NCBI RefSeq assembly: GCF_023556335.1
Contig: NZ_JAIKTS010000001.1
Location: 558,001-622,000 of the forward strand
DNA from: Stenotrophomonas mori
GTDB lineage: Bacteria; Pseudomonadota; Gammaproteobacteria; Xanthomonadales; Xanthomonadaceae
Reading direction: 5' to 3'
DNA length: 64,000 bases
Shown: in pieces, positions 17,837 to 28,933 of the stretch
Layout: each line of letters begins with the position of its first letter
How positions within the stretch are numbered: the first letter of the stretch is position 1
Notes under the pieces: model-generated
What the model was told of the DNA's origin: nothing
Seen by the model: the letters and a program-made list of their open reading frames with translations, nothing else
The model's database searches: none
Made by a program: the position numbers and the translations under genes

Positions 17837-18412
17837 ATGCTCTATCTCGCTTCCCGTTCTCCGCGCCGCAACGAACTGCTTGCGCGCCTCTCATTGCCTT
17901 TCCGTGCGCTGGACCTGGAGGTTCCGGAAATCCGGGCCGCCGGCGAGACGCCCGACGCCTATGTGCGCCGGGTCGCGCTGGACAAGGCGCGTGCCGGCCT
18001 GGCGCGGGTCGCCGGGGAGCCGCAGGCCGTGGTGCTCGGGGCCGATACCGAGGTGGTGCTGGGCGACCGGGTCTACGGCAAGCCGTCCGACGCCGCCGAC
18101 GCGGCGGCCATGCTGCGCTCGCTGGCCGGGCGCAGCCACCGCGTGCTCACCGCGGTGGCGCTGGCGGCGGCCGGGCGCGAGGCGCAGGTGATGGTGGAGT
18201 CGGCCGTGACGTTCGCGGCCCTGTCCGAGGACGAGATCGCCGGCTACGTGGCCGGTGGCGAACCGATGGGCAAGGCCGGTGGCTATGCGATCCAGGGCGC
18301 CGCCGAGCGCTGGATCAGCCACCTGGCGGGCAGCTACTCGGGCGTGATGGGGCTGCCGCTGCAGCAGACCGCGGCGTTGCTGCGGGAGTTCGGCCTGACC
18401 GGAAAGGATTGA
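17837..18412 (+). CDS. maf: Maf-family nucleoside triphosphate pyrophosphatase (YhdE type)
   Basis: A 191-residue Maf protein, probably a dTTP/UTP pyrophosphatase of the YhdE subgroup because it lies directly before rng as in E. coli. Family motifs: [14 protein letters not shown] (phosphate binding), [31 protein letters not shown], and [13 protein letters not shown] with the conserved GxAG-type turn. It removes non-canonical or methylated nucleotides. Only four bases separate it from rng, so they are probably one transcript. Confidence 0.93.
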   Translation: MLYLASRSPRRNELLARLSLPFRALDLEVPEIRAAGETPDAYVRRVALDKARAGLARVAGEPQAVVLGADTEVVLGDRVYGKPSDAADAAAMLRSLAGRSHRVLTAVALAAAGREAQVMVESAVTFAALSEDEIAGYVAGGEPMGKAGGYAIQGAAERWISHLAGSYSGVMGLPLQQTAALLREFGLTGKD

Positions 18413-18416
18413 ATCG

Positions 18417-19907
18417 ATGTCCGAAGAAATACTGGTGAACGTGACCCCGCGCGAGACCCGCGTGGCGGTGATCGAGAACGGCATGCTGCAGGAGCTGCAC
18501 ATCGAGCGCGGCTGGCGCCGCGGCGTGGTCGGCAACATCTACAAGGGCAAGGTGCAGCGGGTGATGCCGGGCATGCAGGCCGCCTTCGTCGAGGTCGGGC
18601 TGGAACGCGCCGCGTTCCTGCATGCCAACGACGTGGTGCGGCCGGCGCCGGTGGCCGCCGACACCGAGGAGACCGCACCCAGCCTGCCGCTGCCGGCGGC
18701 GGTGCCGATCGTCGAGCTGCTCAGCGACGGCCAGGACGTCGTGGTGCAGGTGGTCAAGGACCCGATCGGCAGCAAGGGCGCGCGGCTGACCACCCAGATC
18801 AGCATCCCGTCGCGCTACCTGGTGCTGCTGCCGCAGTCGAAGATGGTGGGCGTGTCCGCGCGCATCGAGGACGAGACCGAGCGGGCCCGGCTCAAGGCGC
18901 TGGTGACGGAGATCTCCGCCCAGCACGGCGGCTATGGCTACATCGTGCGCACCAATGCCGAGGGCCAGCCGGCCGAGGCGCTGGCCGAGGACATCTCCTA
19001 CCTGTCGCGGGTGTGGAACGTGGTCGAGCGCCGCGGCGGCGAGGCGCCGCCGCGCAGCATCATCTACGAGGACCTGAGCCTGCCGCTGCGCTCGGTGCGC
19101 GACCTGATCCGCAAGGACGTGGAAAAGGTGAAGGTGGATTCGAAGGAGACCTTCGCCCAGCTGCAGGCGTTCGTGGCCAAGTACATGCCGGTGCTGGGCG
19201 AGAAGCTGGAGCTGTATACCGGCGACCGTCCGATCTTCGACCTGTACGGGGTCGAGGACGAGATCGGCCGCGCGCTGGTCAAGCAGGTGCCGCTCAAGTC
19301 CGGTGGCTACCTGGTGATCGACCAGACCGAGGCGATGACCACCATCGACGTCAACACCGGCTCCTTCCTGGGCCAGCGCAACCTGGAAGAAACCGTGTTC
19401 CGCACCAACCTGGAGGCGGCGCAGGCGGTGGCCCGGCAGCTGCGGCTGCGCAACCTCGGCGGCATCATCATCATCGACTTCATCGACATGGTCGATGCGG
19501 AGCACCGCCGCCAGGTGCTGCGCACGCTGGAGAAGTCGCTGGCCCGCGACCATGCCAAGACCACGGTCTACGACTTCTCGCCGCTGGGGCTGGTGGAAAT
19601 GACCCGCAAGCGCACGGTGGAGAGCCTGGAGCGGCAGCTGTCCGAGCCGTGTCCGGAGTGCAGCGGGCGCGGCAGCATCAAGACCACAGAGACCGTGACC
19701 TACGAGATCTTCCGCGAGATCACCCGCGCCGTGCGCCAGTTCGATGCCGCCCGGCTGCTGGTGATCGCCTCGACCAAGGTGGTGGCGCGCATCACCGAGG
19801 AAGAATCGGCGGCGGTGGCCGAGCTGGAGGAGTTCCTGGGCAAGAGCATCCGTTTCCAGGCCGACGACCAGTACCTGCAGGAACAGTTCGACGTCGTGCT
19901 GCTGTAG
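18417..19907 (+). CDS. rng: Ribonuclease G
   Basis: A 496-residue RNase E/G-family endoribonuclease, the usual RNase G length without the RNase E scaffold tail. It matures the 5' end of 16S rRNA and decays some mRNAs. The S1 domain opens with SEEILVNVTPRETRVAVIENGMLQELHIER and RGVVGNIYKGKVQRVMPGMQAAFVEVG. The catalytic DNase I-like part has TTIDVNTGSFLGQRNLEET and the metal-binding IIIIDFIDM. The zinc link CPECSGRG joins the dimer. The order maf-rng-yhdP-tldD matches gammaproteobacteria. Confidence 0.96.
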   Translation: MSEEILVNVTPRETRVAVIENGMLQELHIERGWRRGVVGNIYKGKVQRVMPGMQAAFVEVGLERAAFLHANDVVRPAPVAADTEETAPSLPLPAAVPIVELLSDGQDVVVQVVKDPIGSKGARLTTQISIPSRYLVLLPQSKMVGVSARIEDETERARLKALVTEISAQHGGYGYIVRTNAEGQPAEALAEDISYLSRVWNVVERRGGEAPPRSIIYEDLSLPLRSVRDLIRKDVEKVKVDSKETFAQLQAFVAKYMPVLGEKLELYTGDRPIFDLYGVEDEIGRALVKQVPLKSGGYLVIDQTEAMTTIDVNTGSFLGQRNLEETVFRTNLEAAQAVARQLRLRNLGGIIIIDFIDMVDAEHRRQVLRTLEKSLARDHAKTTVYDFSPLGLVEMTRKRTVESLERQLSEPCPECSGRGSIKTTETVTYEIFREITRAVRQFDAARLLVIASTKVVARITEEESAAVAELEEFLGKSIRFQADDQYLQEQFDVVLL

Positions 19908-20003
19908 CGCCGCCGGCAGGGCCGTTGCGGTGCGATTCCGGCAGCGGCAGGCATCCTTGGCCTCCCTGCCGCGCCCCCGTGCCCCCAACTGTCCGGTTTC
20001 CCG

Positions 20004-23000
20004 ATGCCCGTGCTGTCGCGCTACCGCTTGCGTCACCTGCGCCGCCTCGCGTTCTACGCGCTGGCGGCGGTGCTCGTGGCCGTGGCCGTGCTGGTGGGCA
20101 GCATCAGCCAGCTGCTGCCGTTGGCGGAGCGGCATCCCGGGAAGGTGGCGGCCTGGCTGAGCGAGCGTGCCGGCCAGCCGGTGGCGTTCGACCGGCTGGA
20201 GACCCGCTGGACCCGGCGCGGCCCGCTGCTGCGCCTGGAGGGGCTGCGCATCGGCCAGGGCGAAGGGGTGCGCATCGGCCAGGCCGAGGTGCTGCTGTCG
20301 CTGTACGCCGGTTTGCTGCCGGGAGCGCCGATGAGCGAACTGCGCCTGCGCGGGCTGGCGCTGACCCTGCAGCGGGCCGACGATGGCCGCTGGTCGGTGC
20401 GGGGGCTGCCCAGCACCGGCAGCGCCGGCGATCCGCTGGATGCGCTGCGGCGGCTGGGCGAGCTGCAGGTGATCGGCGGCCGCCTGCGGGTGGACGCGCC
20501 TTCGCTGGGGCTGGATGCGGAGCTGCCGCGGATCGACCTGCGCTTGCGGGTGGATGGCGGCCGCCTGCGCGCCGGGGTCCGCGGCTGGATCGATACCGGG
20601 GCGGCGCCGGTGACCGCGGTACTGGACTTCCAGCGGCGCCAGGGCGACGGCGTGGCCTGGATCGCGGCGGCGCCGGCGGACCTGTCGGCCTGGGCCACGC
20701 TGCTGCGCTTCGATGGCGTGACGCTGCACGAGGGCAGCGGCACGCTCAATGGCTGGGTGACGCTGCGCGACCATCGGGTCGCCGCGGTCGTTGCCGATGC
20801 CGAGTTGACCCAGGTCGCGCTGCAGGGAGCCCCGTTCGCGGCTGCCGGACGGCCGCCGGACACGCGCTTCGACAGCCTGCGGCTGCGCGCGCGCTGGCGC
20901 CAGGAAGGCGGCGACTGGCGGCTGGACGCCCCGCTGCTGCGGGTGGCATCGGGCCCTGACGCGCAGGTGCTCGACGGCCTGCACCTGCGGGGGGGCAGCC
21001 GCTTTGCCCTGCGTGGCCGGCGGATCGACGCGACGCCGCTGCTGCGGGTCGCCGCGCTCAGCGGGGCGGTCCCCGTGGCGCTGCGGCAGTGGCTGTATGC
21101 GGCGGCGCCGACGCTGCGGTTCACCGACGTGGACATCGCCGGCGAGACCGGCGGGGCGATGCGCGGCGCCGGCGAGCTGGAGGAGGCGGCGTTCGCCGCG
21201 GTCGGCGACAGCCCGGGACTGAGCGGCCTGAGCGGGCGGTTCGAAGGCGACGGCGAGGCGCTGGCCCTGCAGCTGCGCCCGCGGGACGGCCTGCGCTTCG
21301 ACTGGCCGACCGGTTTCGGGGTGGTCCATGCGCTGCGGTTGGACGGCCAGGCGGTGGTGTGGCGCGAGGGCGCGGGCTGGCATGTCGCGACCCCGGCGAT
21401 GCGCGTCCAGGGCCCGGACTATGCCGCCATCGTCCGTGGCGGGATGTGGTTCCAGGGCGATGGCACGCGTCCGTGGATCAGCCTGGCCGCGGAGCTGGAC
21501 GATGTGCCGATGACCGCGGCCAAGGGATTCTGGGTGCGCTCGCACATGAGCCAGGCCGCGGTGGGCTGGCTGGATGCGGCGCTGGTCGACGGCCATGTGC
21601 GCGGCGGGGTCGGGCTGGCCGTGGGCGATCTGGACGACTGGCCGTTCGACGGCCATGACGGCCGTTTCGAGGCGCGCGGGCGCATCGACGGCGGCACGGT
21701 CCACTTCTCCGACGACTGGCCGGACATGCTCGGCGTCGAGGCCGACATCGCCTTCATCGCCAACGGTTTCCAGATGCAGGGCAAGGGCGAGCTGGGCGGG
21801 GTCGGTGTCGACAGCTTCCGTGCCGGCATCGCCGACTACGGGGCATCGCAGCTGAAGGTCGAGGCGCGCACGGTGGAGGACAGCAGCCGCCTGCTGGCGC
21901 TGCTGCGGCGCAGCCCCCTGCAGGCCGAGCATGGCGATACGCTCGACGCGCTCAGCGCCAGCGGGCCGGCGGCGGTGGACTTCGGCCTGGCGCTGCCGCT
22001 GCACGAGGGAGGCGAGGGACGCGTCCAGGGAGCGGTGGAACTGCGTGGCGCGCGGTTGGCCGACCGCCGCTGGGACCTGCGTTTCGACAATGTGCGGGGC
22101 AGGGCCGACTACGGCAGCGACGGTTTCCATGCACCGGCACTGCAGGTCGACTACAAGACCCACGAGGGCGTCCTGTCGTTGGCCGCCGGCGCCCCGGTGG
22201 CCGATCCGCGGCACGCCTTCGAGGCGGCGCTGACGGCTTCGCTGGACGCGGACGATCTGCTGCAGCGGGCGCCCGAACTGCAGTGGCTGCAGCCCTATGT
22301 GCACGGCACCTCGCGCTGGAGCATCGGCGTGGCCCTGCCGGTGGTGCCGGAAGGCGGCCGCAGCGAGCCGCCGACCACCCTGAGCCTGCACTCGGACCTG
22401 CGCGGGACGCGCCTGCAGTTGCCGGCGCCGCTGGACAAGCCGGCGGCCGAGGCGCTGCCGACCCGGGTGACGGCCAGCCTGCCGCTGGGCAGCGGCGGCA
22501 CCGAGGTGGCCTTCGGCCGGCGCCTGGCGCTGTCCGCACGCGCGATCGGCGCCGGTACCGGCGTGCAGGTGACCCTGGGCAGCGACAGGGTGAGCCGCGA
22601 GCCGAGCGCCACCGGGCTGGTGGTGGACGGGCACACGGGCACCCTGGATGCGCTGGAGTGGATCGGCCTGGCGCGCGGCCAGGGCGGCACGGACGAGGCG
22701 CCCGGCGAGGGCCTCGCACTGAGGCAGGTGAACGTGCTGGCCCGGGAACTGCTGCTGGCCGGCGGGCGGTTCGAACAGACGCGGCTGCGGCTGCGCCCGG
22801 ACAACGGGGCGGTCGCGGTGCAGCTGGACGGCCCCGCGTTGGCGGGCGCGCTGCGGGTACCCGATGCCACCGGCGCCACGGTCAGCGGCACCCTGGCGCG
22901 GGTGCACTGGCAGATGGCCCCGGCGGTGCCCGGCGAGGCCGGCGACCGCCCGGCCGATCCGCTGGACCCGGCCCGGATTCCGCCGCTGTCGCTGGACATC

Positions 23001-23849
23001 GGCGAACTGGTGTTCGGCAAGGCCGCCCTGGGCCGGACCACGCTGCGTACCCGTCCGCTGGCCGATGGGCTGGAGGTCACCCAGCTGCAGCTCCGCTCGC
23101 CCAAGCAGGCCATCGACGTGAGCGGCCAGTGGCGCGGCAGCGGCGCCCAGGCCCGGACCCGGGTCGACGCCGAGGTGCGCAGCGACAACCTGGGGGGCCT
23201 GCTGGACAACCTGGGATATGGCGGCCAGCTGCGCGGTGGGCAGGGGCAGCTGCATTTCAGCGCCGGCTGGGCCGGGGCGCCGTCGGCGTTCGATCTGGCC
23301 GGCCTGGAAGGCAGCCTGGTGATGGACGCGCGCAACGGCCAGATCCTCGAGGTCGAGCCGGGGGCCGGGCGGGTGCTCGGGCTGCTCAGCGTCGCCCAGC
23401 TGCCGCGGCGGATGATGCTGGATTTCCGCGACTTCTTCTCCAAGGGACTGGCGTTCAACCATGCCCAGGGCCGGGTCGAATTCGGTGACGGCGTGGCCCG
23501 CACCTCCGGCATCGGCCTGCAGGGGCCGGCGGCGGACATCGCCATCCGCGGCCAGGCCGACCTGCGCGCGCACCGGTTCGACCAGACCATCGAGGTCAAC
23601 CCGCGCTCGGGCAACCTGCTCACCGTGGTCGGCGCGGTGGCCGGCGGCCCGATGGGCGCGGCGGTGGGCGCGGCGGCCAACGCGGTGCTGGGCAAGCCGC
23701 TGGGCGAGATCGGTGCCCGCACCTACCGCGTCACCGGCCCCTGGTCGGATCCGCGCGTGGATGTGATCGACCGCGATGCCGCGCCACGCGTACCGGCTCC
23801 GCTCCCGGCCCCGGCCCCGGCCACCGCGGACGAGGCCGGCACCCCCTGA
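20004..23849 (+). CDS. yhdP: YhdP-family AsmA-like intermembrane lipid-transport protein
   Basis: A 1281-residue protein with one N-terminal transmembrane helix (about 13-32) and a very long periplasmic beta-rich region ending in an AsmA-like C-terminal domain ([28 protein letters not shown], then [23 protein letters not shown]). The length and layout match YhdP, one of the bridge-like AsmA proteins thought to carry phospholipid to the outer membrane with TamB and YdbH. It sits between rng and tldD, as in E. coli. The C-terminus ends in a Pro/Ala tail. Confidence 0.9.
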   Translation: MPVLSRYRLRHLRRLAFYALAAVLVAVAVLVGSISQLLPLAERHPGKVAAWLSERAGQPVAFDRLETRWTRRGPLLRLEGLRIGQGEGVRIGQAEVLLSLYAGLLPGAPMSELRLRGLALTLQRADDGRWSVRGLPSTGSAGDPLDALRRLGELQVIGGRLRVDAPSLGLDAELPRIDLRLRVDGGRLRAGVRGWIDTGAAPVTAVLDFQRRQGDGVAWIAAAPADLSAWATLLRFDGVTLHEGSGTLNGWVTLRDHRVAAVVADAELTQVALQGAPFAAAGRPPDTRFDSLRLRARWRQEGGDWRLDAPLLRVASGPDAQVLDGLHLRGGSRFALRGRRIDATPLLRVAALSGAVPVALRQWLYAAAPTLRFTDVDIAGETGGAMRGAGELEEAAFAAVGDSPGLSGLSGRFEGDGEALALQLRPRDGLRFDWPTGFGVVHALRLDGQAVVWREGAGWHVATPAMRVQGPDYAAIVRGGMWFQGDGTRPWISLAAELDDVPMTAAKGFWVRSHMSQAAVGWLDAALVDGHVRGGVGLAVGDLDDWPFDGHDGRFEARGRIDGGTVHFSDDWPDMLGVEADIAFIANGFQMQGKGELGGVGVDSFRAGIADYGASQLKVEARTVEDSSRLLALLRRSPLQAEHGDTLDALSASGPAAVDFGLALPLHEGGEGRVQGAVELRGARLADRRWDLRFDNVRGRADYGSDGFHAPALQVDYKTHEGVLSLAAGAPVADPRHAFEAALTASLDADDLLQRAPELQWLQPYVHGTSRWSIGVALPVVPEGGRSEPPTTLSLHSDLRGTRLQLPAPLDKPAAEALPTRVTASLPLGSGGTEVAFGRRLALSARAIGAGTGVQVTLGSDRVSREPSATGLVVDGHTGTLDALEWIGLARGQGGTDEAPGEGLALRQVNVLARELLLAGGRFEQTRLRLRPDNGAVAVQLDGPALAGALRVPDATGATVSGTLARVHWQMAPAVPGEAGDRPADPLDPARIPPLSLDIGELVFGKAALGRTTLRTRPLADGLEVTQLQLRSPKQAIDVSGQWRGSGAQARTRVDAEVRSDNLGGLLDNLGYGGQLRGGQGQLHFSAGWAGAPSAFDLAGLEGSLVMDARNGQILEVEPGAGRVLGLLSVAQLPRRMMLDFRDFFSKGLAFNHAQGRVEFGDGVARTSGIGLQGPAADIAIRGQADLRAHRFDQTIEVNPRSGNLLTVVGAVAGGPMGAAVGAAANAVLGKPLGEIGARTYRVTGPWSDPRVDVIDRDAAPRVPAPLPAPAPATADEAGTP

Positions 23850-23902
23850 TCCCTTACCCTGGCCGGCTTGCCAAGCGCCGCGCCGCCCCCATCTGGAATG
23901 CC

Positions 23903-25363
23903 ATGACCGACAACGCCCTGATGCTCGCCGAATCCCGCCTGCTGCTGCCGGCCGGGCTGGACGCCAACCGACTCGATCGCACCTTCGGCGCCCTGCTCGC
24001 GCCGGGCATCGACTTCGGTGACCTGTACTTCCAGCATTCACGGCGTGAGAGCTGGAGTGTCGAGGACGGCATCGTCAAGGACGGCGCCCACTCCATCGAG
24101 CAGGGCGTGGGCGTGCGCGCGATCGCCGGGGAGAAGACCGGCTTCGCGTATTCCGACGACATCCAGCCGGCCGCGCTGCTGGCCGCGGCACAGTCGGCGC
24201 GCGCGATCTCGCGCGACGGCGGTACCTGCGATGCCGGTGCCCTGCTGCGCGCCGGCGGGCGCGGGGTGGCCCCGCGCCCGCTGTACCCGGCGCTGGATCC
24301 GGTGGACAGCCTCGGCAACGAAGCCAAGGTGGAGGTGCTCAAGCGGCTGGACCGTTTCCTGCGTGCCGCCGATCCGCGCGTGCAGCAGGTGATGGTGAGC
24401 CTGTCCGGCGGCGTCGACACGGTGCTGATCGCGCGCAGCGACGGCGTGCTGGGCGCCGACGTGCGCCCGCTGGTGCGGCTGAACGTGCAGGTGATCGTCG
24501 AGCAGGACGGCCGCCGCGAATCCGGCTACGCCGGCGGCGGCGGCCGCTACGGCTACGCCGAGCTGTTCGCCGACGGCCGGCCCGAGGCCTTCGCCCGCGA
24601 GGCGCTGCGGCAGGCGCTGGTGAACCTGGAAGCGGTTCCGGCGCCGGCCGGGGTGATGCCGGTGGTGCTGGGGCCGGGCTGGCCCGGGGTGCTGCTGCAC
24701 GAGGCGGTCGGCCACGGCCTGGAGGGCGACTTCAACCGCAAGGGCACCAGCGTCTACGCCAACCGCATCGGCGAGCGGGTCGCCGCGCCGGGCGTCACCA
24801 TCGTCGACGACGGCACGCTGGACGGGCGCCGCGGTTCGCTGACCATCGACGACGAGGGCCATCCCACCCAGTGCACCCCGTTGATCGAGGACGGCATCCT
24901 GGTCGGCTACATGCAGGACAGCCTCAATGCGCGGTTGATGGGCATGGCCCCGACCGGCAACGGCCGCCGCGAATCGTTCGCGCACATGACCATGCCGCGG
25001 ATGACCAACACCTACATGCGCGCCGGCGGCCACGACCCGGAGGAGATGATCCGCTCGGTGGCCAAGGGCCTGTATGCGGTCAACTTCGGCGGGGGCCAGG
25101 TGGACATCACCAGTGGCAAGTACGTGTTCTCGGCCACCGAGGCCTACCTCATCGAGGATGGAAGGATCACGGCGCCGGTGAAGGGCGCGACCCTGATCGG
25201 CAACGGCCCGGACACCATGCAGAAAGTGCGCATGGTCGGCAACGACCTGGCGCTGGACGAAGGGGTCGGCGTGTGTGGCAAGGACGGCCAGAGCGTCCCG
25301 GTCGGCGTCGGCCAGCCGTCGCTGCTGATCGACGGGCTGACCGTCGGCGGCACGCAGGCGTAG
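23903..25363 (+). CDS. tldD: Metalloprotease TldD
   Basis: A 486-residue TldD, the catalytic half of the TldD/TldE (PmbA) peptidase that degrades unfolded peptides and processes microcin-like precursors. The zinc motif HEAVGH (about 266-271) is intact within [24 protein letters not shown]. The C-terminal [30 protein letters not shown] is typical of TldD. The partner pmbA lies 2.1 kb downstream, separated by two minus-strand genes. Confidence 0.96.
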   Translation: MTDNALMLAESRLLLPAGLDANRLDRTFGALLAPGIDFGDLYFQHSRRESWSVEDGIVKDGAHSIEQGVGVRAIAGEKTGFAYSDDIQPAALLAAAQSARAISRDGGTCDAGALLRAGGRGVAPRPLYPALDPVDSLGNEAKVEVLKRLDRFLRAADPRVQQVMVSLSGGVDTVLIARSDGVLGADVRPLVRLNVQVIVEQDGRRESGYAGGGGRYGYAELFADGRPEAFAREALRQALVNLEAVPAPAGVMPVVLGPGWPGVLLHEAVGHGLEGDFNRKGTSVYANRIGERVAAPGVTIVDDGTLDGRRGSLTIDDEGHPTQCTPLIEDGILVGYMQDSLNARLMGMAPTGNGRRESFAHMTMPRMTNTYMRAGGHDPEEMIRSVAKGLYAVNFGGGQVDITSGKYVFSATEAYLIEDGRITAPVKGATLIGNGPDTMQKVRMVGNDLALDEGVGVCGKDGQSVPVGVGQPSLLIDGLTVGGTQA

Positions 25364-25580
25364 CGGTCCCGCTCGTTCCGGGGAGCCGGGCGCGGCGCTC
25401 CGCGGCCCGCTGCCGGGCGGTTCCCGTGCGGGAAAACGGCCAGTGGGGCCGCCATGCGGTTGCGCGGCCATCGGTGCCGGCCGAAAGCCGGATCGGCACC
25501 GGCGCAGTGGACGATCGAAGTGCGGGAAGGGGCGGGCGGAGACGCCCGCGAGCGCTCGGCCGTGCGCGGCGCCGGTCGAT
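25364..25580. other. Spacer between convergent tldD and the HExxH gene, with a hairpin
   Basis: The spacer holds CGGTGCCG (25472-25479) and its inverted copy CGGCACCG (25494-25501), whose loop can form a further small GGC/GCC stem. No T-run follows on either strand, so termination is only possible, not shown. No ORF with family features is seen. Confidence 0.35.
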
Positions 25581-26546
25581 TCAGCCGGCGTCGGTGGCCA
25601 GTGCCCGCAGTTCGTGGGCCAGCCGCTGGCGCAGGGCGGGGCCCTGCAGCCGCGGCAGGTGCGCCAGGGGCAGGTCCTGGCCGACCCGGCGCGCGACTTC
25701 CAGGCCGATGAGGTAGCCGCCGCGCGCAGGCCAGGGCTCGGCGGAGGCTCCGGCGCTGAAGAACCGCGCGGCATCGGCGTCCTGCGTGGAATCCAGCACG
25801 GCGAGGATCGCCGAGGCCAGGCCGCGGCGCGTGGCGGCATCGGCGGCGGCCAGGCGGGCGTCGTCCAGCAGCACGTGCAGCAGGGCCGCGTCGGGGTTGA
25901 GCCGTTCGCTGACGTGGCTGGCGACGCCTTCGCTCCACAGGGTCGCGTACAGCGGAGGGGCCGGGTCCAGCATCGCTTCCGGCGCGACCTGGGCCTGGTA
26001 GAGGTGGAACGATTCGTGGTCGAGGAACACCGCCAGGTCCGGCGAGGGGCCGTGGTAGCGCACCAGCCCATCGGCACCGATGAACAGCGGCAGGCGGTCG
26101 CCGTCGGGTTCCAGGTGGCCATCGAAGGCGAACAGCGATGGCAGCAGGTAGAGGGGGGCGCGCGTGCGCTGGAAGTCGGGGAAGGCGTCGCTGAAGCGTC
26201 TGGCGTGGCCGGCATGGACGGCGGCAAAGCCGGCGGCGATCCGCTGCACGTCGGCGGCCATCGCGTCGAACGCGGGCAGCCAGCGGGCGATGCGCTCCGT
26301 GCGCGGGTCCAGGCCGGCCGTCGCATAGACGGCACGGTGCGGCGTGAAGAAGGCCTCCTGCAGCGCCTGCGCGCGGTCGCCGGCGGCGCGGGTGCGGGCA
26401 TAGGCCGCCCAGAAGTCGGGCATCAGGTCGATACAGCCGGCGGCTGTCGCCTCACCGCCCGGGCGGCTGCGGGCGGCGGCTGCGGGCAGCCGGAGGGCGG
26501 CGGCGGTGGCCAGGCCGGCCAGCAGGAAGGAACGTCGGGTGGGCAT
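25581..26546 (-). CDS. Tat-signal putative zinc metalloprotease (HExxH; DUF2268-like)
   Basis: A 321-residue protein of uncertain family. The N-terminus MPTRRSFLLAGLATAAALRLPAAA is a twin-arginine-type signal (TRRSFLL). In the middle lies DHESFH (the HExxH at 177-181), followed 25 residues later by EGVASHVSERLNP (206-218), where the Glu is placed as a third zinc ligand in gluzincin-like enzymes. This pairing resembles DUF2268 predicted Zn-dependent proteases. The start at 26546 has GGAG five bases upstream and gives a clean signal. It lies between tldD and darP/pmbA but on the opposite strand. No substrate can be suggested. Confidence 0.6.
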   Translation of the reverse strand: MPTRRSFLLAGLATAAALRLPAAAARSRPGGEATAAGCIDLMPDFWAAYARTRAAGDRAQALQEAFFTPHRAVYATAGLDPRTERIARWLPAFDAMAADVQRIAAGFAAVHAGHARRFSDAFPDFQRTRAPLYLLPSLFAFDGHLEPDGDRLPLFIGADGLVRYHGPSPDLAVFLDHESFHLYQAQVAPEAMLDPAPPLYATLWSEGVASHVSERLNPDAALLHVLLDDARLAAADAATRRGLASAILAVLDSTQDADAARFFSAGASAEPWPARGGYLIGLEVARRVGQDLPLAHLPRLQGPALRQRLAHELRALATDAG

Positions 26547-26665
26547 GGCATCTCCGGGCAGCGGGAGGGAAGCGGCGGCAGTGCCGGGTACCAGCCATGG
26601 TCCGGTGCCGACAGCCACGCAGCGCCAAGGGTGCGCCACCCTGCAGGCCGGCGCCCACGCGATGC

Positions 26666-27259
26666 TCAGCCGCGCGCGTCGTCGTCGTGGTCGTCGCGGT
26701 CCAGCTCCGTGTCCTCGTCCGCGTCGCCGGGGGCGACCTGGGCGGGCAACATCAGCGTGCGCAGCGCCTGGTAGATCTCGCGGAAAGCGCGCGGCGGCTT
26801 GTTCTTGGCCTTCTCGGCGAGCGCGTTGCGCACCAGGGTGCGCAGCTGCTGGCGATCGCCGTGCGGGTAGTCGTCCAGCAGCGCGGCCAGCGCGGCATCG
26901 CCTTCGGCCAGCAGGCGGTCGCGCCAGTGCTCGATGCGGTGCATCAGCGCCACGTTGCGCTTGGAGGTTTCGCTGTTGGCCTCCATCGCGTCACGGATCG
27001 CGTCCAGCGTGGCGTCGTCCTCGCGGCGCATCTGCTTGGCCAGGAACGCCAGCTGGCGCTTGCGCGCGCCATGGGAGGTGATGCGCTTGCTGTACTCGAT
27101 GTGCTCGAGCAGGTCCGCGGGGATCGGCAGGCGCGCCAGCTGCGCGGCCGTCTGTTCCACCAGTTTTTCGCCCAGGGCGAGCACTTCCAGCGCGTCGCGC
27201 CGGTTCTGGCTGCGGCTCTCGCTGAAATATTCGCCGGTTTCCTCGTCGCGTCCGCGCAT
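26666..27259 (-). CDS. darP: Ribosome biogenesis factor DarP (YjgA, DUF615)
   Basis: A 197-residue, highly charged helical protein matching YjgA/Dar[70 protein letters not shown], then [41 protein letters not shown]. DarP associates with late 50S precursors and helps the peptidyl-transferase centre mature. It is divergent from pmbA, as in E. coli. The C-terminal tail is Asp-rich. Confidence 0.93.
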   Translation of the reverse strand: MRGRDEETGEYFSESRSQNRRDALEVLALGEKLVEQTAAQLARLPIPADLLEHIEYSKRITSHGARKRQLAFLAKQMRREDDATLDAIRDAMEANSETSKRNVALMHRIEHWRDRLLAEGDAALAALLDDYPHGDRQQLRTLVRNALAEKAKNKPPRAFREIYQALRTLMLPAQVAPGDADEDTELDRDDHDDDARG

Positions 27260-27473
27260 TGCCTCGTTACTCGATTAAAGTTGATCCGTTGAATCCCTCT
27301 CCCGGCGGGCGAGGGGCGGGCGTCGGCCCGGCGCGGATGCGCCGGGTGCGGTCCGGCCCGCTTCCTCGTCCGGCGCGGTGCGCGGCCAGCATGCGGCGCC
27401 TCCCGGTGCCGCGCCCGCCGCGCGGGGGCTCCCGCAGGGAGGCAACCACCGGACACCAGCAAAGGATAAAGCA
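27260..27473. promoter_or_regulatory. Divergent promoter region of darP and pmbA
   Basis: The part next to darP is relatively AT-rich (TCGATTAAAGTTGATCC at about 27272-27288) and probably holds its promoter on the minus strand. The middle has a perfect hairpin, CCCGGCGC (27327-27334) with GCGCCGGG (27339-27346) around GGAT, without a T-run. The right end holds the pmbA ribosome site. Confidence 0.4.
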
Positions 27474-28841
27474 TTGAACAGCAGCTCCACCGCCCTTTTC
27501 GCCGCCGATGACAGCGCGCAGCGGCTCGAACACCTGGCCGGCATCTCCCAGCGCCTGCTGGACAAGGCCCGCGCGCTGGGTGCCAGCCAGGCCGAAGTGA
27601 GCTGCAGCGAGGACCGCGGACTGGACGTGAACGTGCGCCTGGGCGAGGTCGAGACCGTCGAGTCCACGCATGACCGCGGCCTTGCCGTCACCGTGTATTT
27701 CGGCCGACGCAAGGGCAGCGCCAGCACCGCCGACCTGCAGGAGGGCAGCCTGGAGGCGACCGTCGCCCAGGCCTGCGCGATCGCCCGCCACACCGAGGAT
27801 GATCCCGCCGCGGGGCTGGCCGATGCGGCGCTGATGGCACGCGACTTCCCGGACCTGGATACCTGGCACCCATGGGCACTGGACGCGCAGCAGGCGCTGG
27901 ACCTGGCGCTGGCCTGCGAGGACGCCGGGCGCGGGGCCGATGCCCGCATCGGCAATTCCGACGGCGCCTCGGTGGCGACCGCACAGAGCCTGTCGGTCTA
28001 TGCCAATTCGCACGGCTTCGTCGGCCGCGAACGCAGCAGCCACCATTCCATCAGCTGCGCACTGATCGCCGGACAGGGCGATGGCATGCAGCGCGATGGC
28101 TGGTACAGCAGTGCGATCGCCCGGAGCGGCCTGGAGGACCCGAGCGCAGTCGGGCGGCGCGCGGCCGAGCGCACGGTGGCCCGGCTGCAGCCGCGCTCAC
28201 TGCCCACCGCGCAGGTGCCGGTGCTGTTCGCCACGGAGGTCGCCCGCTCGCTGATCGGCCACCTGCTCTCGGCGATTTCCGGCGGGGCCCTGTACCGGCG
28301 CGCGAGCTTTCTGCTGGACAGCGTGGGGGCGCCGCTGTTCCCGGCCTGGTTCGGCATCGAGGAGCGGCCTTTGCTGCGCCATGGGCTGCGTTCGTCCGCG
28401 TTCGATGGCGAGGGCGTGGCGACCCGCGATTCCGCGCTGGTGCGTGCCGGCGTGCTGCAGCGCTATGTCCTGGGAAGCTATTCGGCGCGCCGGCTGGGGC
28501 TGGAAACCACCGGCAACGCCGGCGGCGTGCACAACCTGGAGGTCGCCGCGAACGCCGGCAGTCTGGCGTCCATGCTGGCGGGCATGGGCCGTGGCCTGCT
28601 GGTGACCGAACTGATGGGGCAGGGGGTCAACGGCGTGACCGGCGACTACTCCCGCGGGGCCGCGGGCTTCTGGATCGAGGGCGGCCAGATCGCCTATCCG
28701 GTGGACGGCATCACCATCGCAGGCAATCTGAAACAGATGTTCGCCACCATGGAGGCCGTGGGCAATGAGACCGACCCGCGCTCGCATGTCTCGACAGGAC
28801 CGATCCTTGTCGGGAGAATGACCGTGGCGGGCAACGATTGA
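27474..28841 (+). CDS. pmbA: TldE/PmbA, non-catalytic partner of TldD
   Basis: A 455-residue TldE/PmbA homologue that forms the heterodimeric peptidase with TldD and itself lacks HExxH. Family features: RLLDKARALGASQAEVSCSEDRGLDVNVRLGEVETVE, a central VARSLIGHLLSAISGGALYRRASFLLDSVG, and the C-terminal TELMGQGVNGVTGDYSRGAAGFWIEGG with PVDGITIAGNLKQMF. The start is TTG at 27474, supported by AAGGA seven bases upstream. It is divergent from darP. Confidence 0.94.
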   Translation: MNSSSTALFAADDSAQRLEHLAGISQRLLDKARALGASQAEVSCSEDRGLDVNVRLGEVETVESTHDRGLAVTVYFGRRKGSASTADLQEGSLEATVAQACAIARHTEDDPAAGLADAALMARDFPDLDTWHPWALDAQQALDLALACEDAGRGADARIGNSDGASVATAQSLSVYANSHGFVGRERSSHHSISCALIAGQGDGMQRDGWYSSAIARSGLEDPSAVGRRAAERTVARLQPRSLPTAQVPVLFATEVARSLIGHLLSAISGGALYRRASFLLDSVGAPLFPAWFGIEERPLLRHGLRSSAFDGEGVATRDSALVRAGVLQRYVLGSYSARRLGLETTGNAGGVHNLEVAANAGSLASMLAGMGRGLLVTELMGQGVNGVTGDYSRGAAGFWIEGGQIAYPVDGITIAGNLKQMFATMEAVGNETDPRSHVSTGPILVGRMTVAGND

Positions 28842-28933
28842 TGTATTCTCCGGCCGCCAGCAAGGGGCGGTCCGGGGACACGAGATGACGGCCACCCCAC
28901 TCATTCCATAAAAAGAAGGTAGAGAAGAACACC

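Noticed and set aside
18315..24041. A 1908-codon open frame on the minus strand across maf, rng and yhdP
   Set aside because: Its translation is Arg/Gln/Ala/His-rich with no domain, and it is antisense to well-supported genes. Long antisense frames are expected at this GC content.
25364..25580. A REP element after tldD because of a GTAG at the stop codon
   Set aside because: The following bases do not form the family palindrome; the hairpin there is a different sequence.
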